From positions 1 through 9,513 of the forward strand of contig UROJ01000043.1 of assembly GCA_900549335.1 (NCBI GenBank): a DNA stretch of 9,513 nt, read 5' to 3'. Of the stretch, positions 7,297 to 9,513 are shown piece after piece. The notes beneath the pieces were generated by a model. That model was not told where the DNA came from. It searched no databases and was given only the letters and a program-made list of their open reading frames with translations. How positions within the stretch are numbered: the stretch's first letter is position 1; every line of letters starts with the position of its first letter. Source of the DNA: an uncultured Collinsella sp. (lineage in GTDB: Bacteria; Actinomycetota; Coriobacteriia; Coriobacteriales; Coriobacteriaceae). A program made the translations under genes and the position numbers.

Positions 7297-7628
7297 CCAG
7301 GTGATCCGTTGTATTATCCGGGTGGAATCGCATCGCAGGTCGTGGAGGCCACCAAGCGCAGTTCAGGCGCTGCAATTTTTTGCGGTGCCTGGGCCGGTGA
7401 TCTCGGGCTGATTAACCGAGATTTCGCTCACACCATGCGTCGCAAGGCGGCGCTGCGCTTGGACGACCTCAAGCTTTTTCACTTCATCACGAGCGAGGGG
7501 GAGGTTTATCTCAACGACCGTACGACTGCGGACATTGCCGATTCACTTCTCTTTAATTGCTTACCGGATGCGATGGTCATCGGCGGTTCGGCTGCCGATC
7601 GGGGCGCTTCGGGCGAGCTTGCCGATGA
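7297..7628 (+). pseudogene. BtpA/SgcQ-family TIM-barrel protein, truncated fragment
   Basis: The plus frame reads PGDPLYYPGG (7297-7326), an N-terminal motif of BtpA-family proteins (PF03437). Only about 20 residues later comes a block I recognise as the middle of the family: FCGAWAGD, then LDDLKLFHFIT, YLNDRTTADIADSLLFN and PDAMVIGGSAA. In a full protein (about 270 residues) these parts lie roughly 100 residues apart, so an internal deletion is likely. The true start is lost at the IS3 scar, and the C-terminal part is replaced by kinase-like sequence. The frame stays open to a stop at 7688-7690. BtpA-like proteins such as SgcQ occur in sugar operons, but their reaction is not established. 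The exact right end of BtpA-derived sequence is uncertain; GELADEV at about 7612-7632 may already be kinase. Confidence 0.6.
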
Positions 7629-8498
7629 GGTCTGCGAGCGTCGCAGCGTGCGGCTGAGGCGACGGGGCTCGCGGCAGGGACACCTGTCTTAGTGGGAACG
7701 GGCGACTCTGGTGCTGAGGCCATTTCGACGGGTGTATTCCGTCCCGGCGATATGATGGTTCAGTTGGGGAGTACGGCGTATTTCATCTACCTAGCTGATC
7801 ATATGATCGATGATGCCCGTCTGTGGCCAGGGACGTTTATCATTCCCGGAACTTACGGGATCTGCGCGGGGACCAATACGGCGGGTGCGCTCACATCGTG
7901 GCTGCGCCAAGAGCTGTATCGCGACGCCGTAGAGGCTGAGGGCCACGGTGGCCCCGATGCATATTCGGTTATGGCGCATGATGCCGCCGACGTGGCGCCG
8001 GGTGCCGATGGGCTCCTGTGTCTGCCGTACTTTGCGGGGGAGCGTACTCCGCTCAACGATCCCGAGGCGCGTGGCGTCTTCTTTGGCTTGACCGGAAGGC
8101 ATACGCGAGCCCATATGGTTCGCGCCGCCTTGGAAGGCATCGCGTATACCGTTGCATCCCATGTCGACATTATCGAGCGAGAGCATGGACTGCCAATTGG
8201 GCGCATTATGCTTGTCGGAGGTGGAACCAAGAATCCAGTTTGGATGCAGGCTATCGCCGACGTATGCGGGCGCGAGGTCTCGGTTGCCAAGGTTACGATG
8301 GGCGCATGCTTCGGCGATGCCATCATGGCAGCTCTCGCAGGAGGCGCCTATGCATCATGGGATGAGCTCGCTCAAGTCCTTGGCGTTGCGCAAACAATCG
8401 TGCCCGATATGGCTGTCCACGAGTTATATGCGTCGCGTCGTCATATCTTTGACGAATTGTATGCACGCAACCGTGATCTCATGCACGAATTGGTGTAA
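7629..8498 (+). pseudogene. FGGY-family carbohydrate kinase, C-terminal half only
   Basis: Frame-specific homology begins around AAEATGLAAGTPVLVGTGDS (7653 onward), after a TGA at 7626-7628. It continues to a TAA at 8496-8498. Present are the end of the first domain with the catalytic Asp in GTGDSGAEA, and the whole FGGY_C domain (PF02782): MMVQLGSTAYF, LPYFAGERTPLNDPEARGVFFGLT, LVGGGTKNPVWMQAIAD and MGACFGDAIMAA. About 230 N-terminal residues, which bind the sugar, are missing, so a protein started at GTG 7692 would be inactive. The resemblance is to xylulose- and ribulose-kinase-like members. The gene is joined to the BtpA fragment with a one-base frame change between 7629 and 7652. No ribosome-binding site precedes it. 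It would have phosphorylated a pathway sugar; that step is probably lost here. Confidence 0.75.
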
Positions 8499-8518
8499 TG
8501 CTGCCGAATTGTATCGCC

Positions 8519-8567
8519 TGCCAATAGGGACTGCGTTGTGCGATTCGCATGTCCCTTGGCATTTTTT
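8519..8567 (+). terminator. Intrinsic terminator closing the catabolic block
   Basis: TGCCAA then GGGAC (8519-8524 and 8527-8531, with a two-base bulge) pairs with GTCCCTTGGCA (8551-8561), followed at once by six Ts (8562-8567). The loop can form a further small TGCG/CGCA stem. It lies 20 bases after the kinase remnant. On the minus strand the hairpin is not followed by a T-run, so it is convincing only for plus-strand transcription, although it also sits just beyond the end of the tatD gene. Confidence 0.8.
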
Positions 8568-8578
8568 GCCCACAGGGG

Positions 8579-9361
8579 TTAGCGAAGGTCAAATACAGAG
8601 CGCGCATTTGCTAAAACTGCCGACTCAATGTGCTTAGCGTCACAGTTTTTGAGCGAGGCGATGCGTTCTAAGGTCCTTGTGAGCGATCCGAGGAGCGACT
8701 GCGCGCTTGTTTCTGTGTTTGGTTCGGCCGGTGCATCGGTCTCGAGCAGTAGGCGGTCGAGTGGAATCTGTCGTGCGTATTCGCGTCCTCGTTTGGACGC
8801 GAGCATGCGTTCGTTGACGGAAAAATAACAGCCCGCATTACGCGCGCGGACGAGTTCGTCCGAAGTACCGCTAAACCAGTGGAAGATGATAGCGGGGGAG
8901 TCGGGGTTTGGGATGAGTAGTCCATGCGATTCGAGGACGTCCAGTACGGCTCCTGCTGAACGAACGGCGTGAATTGATATCACTCGCCCGGTAAGAGGAT
9001 GCTGCACGAGTGTATCGCAGAGCCGGTCAAATGCCTGTTTTTGTAGCGGCTCACTTACGGCAAAACGAGCGGAAAAGTCAAGTCCGACTTCGCCGATGTA
9101 GCGCTCTTGGGCAGCAAACTCGCAAAGCAGGTTGACTTCGGCGGGACCGCAGCGGCCGTCGGCGAGCCACCAGGGGTGAAGCCCAACGCCGGCGATGATG
9201 CTTGGTTGGCGACGGGCGCGCTCGTTTGCGGGCGAAAAGTCGCGCGGGTCGACCCCGCAGTCAAAGAGCCCCAGACCCAACGCCGCCGACTCACTGGCTG
9301 CAGCATCGGGGCCGAGCATCAAATCAAGATGACAATGCGTGTCAAAGAATTGCGGTTCCAT
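8579..9361 (-). CDS. tatD: TatD-family metal-dependent DNase
   Basis: A 260-residue TatD-family (PF01026) amidohydrolase-fold hydrolase, close to the usual length. All expected metal ligands are present: THCHLD (H9, H11), GEVGLD (E91), ISIHAVR (H131), IIFHWFSG (H161) and LLETDAP (D209). Such enzymes act as 3'-5' exonucleases or DNases, in the cytoplasm, in DNA repair and quality control. ATG is at 9361-9359. The TcdA-like gene lies just upstream with a 14-base gap, so the two are probably co-transcribed. The gene converges on the catabolic block and is unrelated to it. Confidence 0.9.
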   Translation of the reverse strand: MEPQFFDTHCHLDLMLGPDAAASESAALGLGLFDCGVDPRDFSPANERARRQPSIIAGVGLHPWWLADGRCGPAEVNLLCEFAAQERYIGEVGLDFSARFAVSEPLQKQAFDRLCDTLVQHPLTGRVISIHAVRSAGAVLDVLESHGLLIPNPDSPAIIFHWFSGTSDELVRARNAGCYFSVNERMLASKRGREYARQIPLDRLLLETDAPAEPNTETSAQSLLGSLTRTLERIASLKNCDAKHIESAVLANARSVFDLR

Positions 9362-9375
9362 CGCAGGACATCCTG

Positions 9376-9513
9376 CTAGTCCAGGCGCTGGCCATCGGCG
9401 CGCACGTGCTCGGTGCCGCGCCCACTGATCTGGCGGATAACCTCGCCGGCAATCATCTGACCCATGATGGGCGGCATAAAGCTGGCGGTTCCGAGCTCGG
9501 TACGCTCGTGGAT
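9376..9513 (-). CDS. tcdA: TcdA/ThiF-family tRNA threonylcarbamoyladenosine dehydratase, C-terminal fragment
   Basis: The minus strand is open from the window edge to a TAG at 9378-9376, giving 45 residues. The stretch LGTASFMPPIMGQMIAGEVIR matches the C-terminal GS.afvP...G...A.eVi pattern of TcdA (CsdL), an E1-like ATP-dependent enzyme that cyclises t6A at position 37 of tRNAs. The catalytic domain lies outside the window, so another ThiF/MoeB-type protein cannot be ruled out. It ends just before the tatD start. Confidence 0.65.
   Translation of the reverse strand: MHERTELGTASFMPPIMGQMIAGEVIRQISGRGTEHVRADGQRLD

Noticed and set aside
7208..7411. Plus-strand open frame across the IS scar
   Set aside because: It reads the transposase remnant backwards and crosses the scar junction; no family resemblance.
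9363..9376. Short inverted repeat GCAGGA-CA-TCCTGC between tcdA and tatD
   Set aside because: Six-base arms overlap the tcdA stop and the tatD leader; too short and unsupported to call an operator.

Overview
The window looks like a piece of a moderately GC-rich bacterial chromosome, most likely a gut actinobacterium of the Coriobacteriia (Collinsella-like). This rests on codon use, on ribosome-binding sites of the AGGAGG type, and on the combination of a fructoselysine-type locus with a YfcC transporter. No marker gene fixes the genus, so the assignment is inference.

From 3 to 8498 nearly everything reads on the plus strand as one tightly packed catabolic block in two halves. The first half (3-4933) is a fructosamine (Amadori compound) module. 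It holds the C-terminal part of a YfcC/DcuC-type membrane transporter, an amidohydrolase of the YtcJ-like group, an FrlC-like TIM-barrel epimerase, an FrlB-like SIS-domain deglycase and an FrlD-like PfkB kinase. The expected logic is uptake, possible trimming of the conjugate by the amidohydrolase, epimerisation, 6-phosphorylation, then cleavage into glucose 6-phosphate and a free amine or amino acid.

The second half (5056-8498) follows a hairpin in a 122-base gap. It carries a second FrlD-like PfkB kinase, an amidohydrolase-2-family TIM barrel that lacks most of the usual metal ligands, a YjbQ-family protein, and the remains of a BtpA-family protein and an FGGY carbohydrate kinase. I know of no named pathway with this set of five, so it may be an undescribed sugar or sugar-conjugate route.

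The end of the second half is broken. A scar of about 100 bases from the 3' end of an IS3-family element lies just after the YjbQ gene. It is joined directly to a BtpA fragment, which runs out of frame into the C-terminal half of the FGGY kinase. In this strain the final two steps are probably lost, so the pathway is likely decaying.

An intrinsic terminator at 8519-8567 closes the block. Beyond it, two housekeeping genes run on the minus strand: a TatD-family nuclease (8579-9361) and, upstream of it, the C-terminal end of a TcdA/ThiF-type tRNA-modifying enzyme cut by the window edge. No regulator, RNA gene, CRISPR array or intact mobile element is visible.
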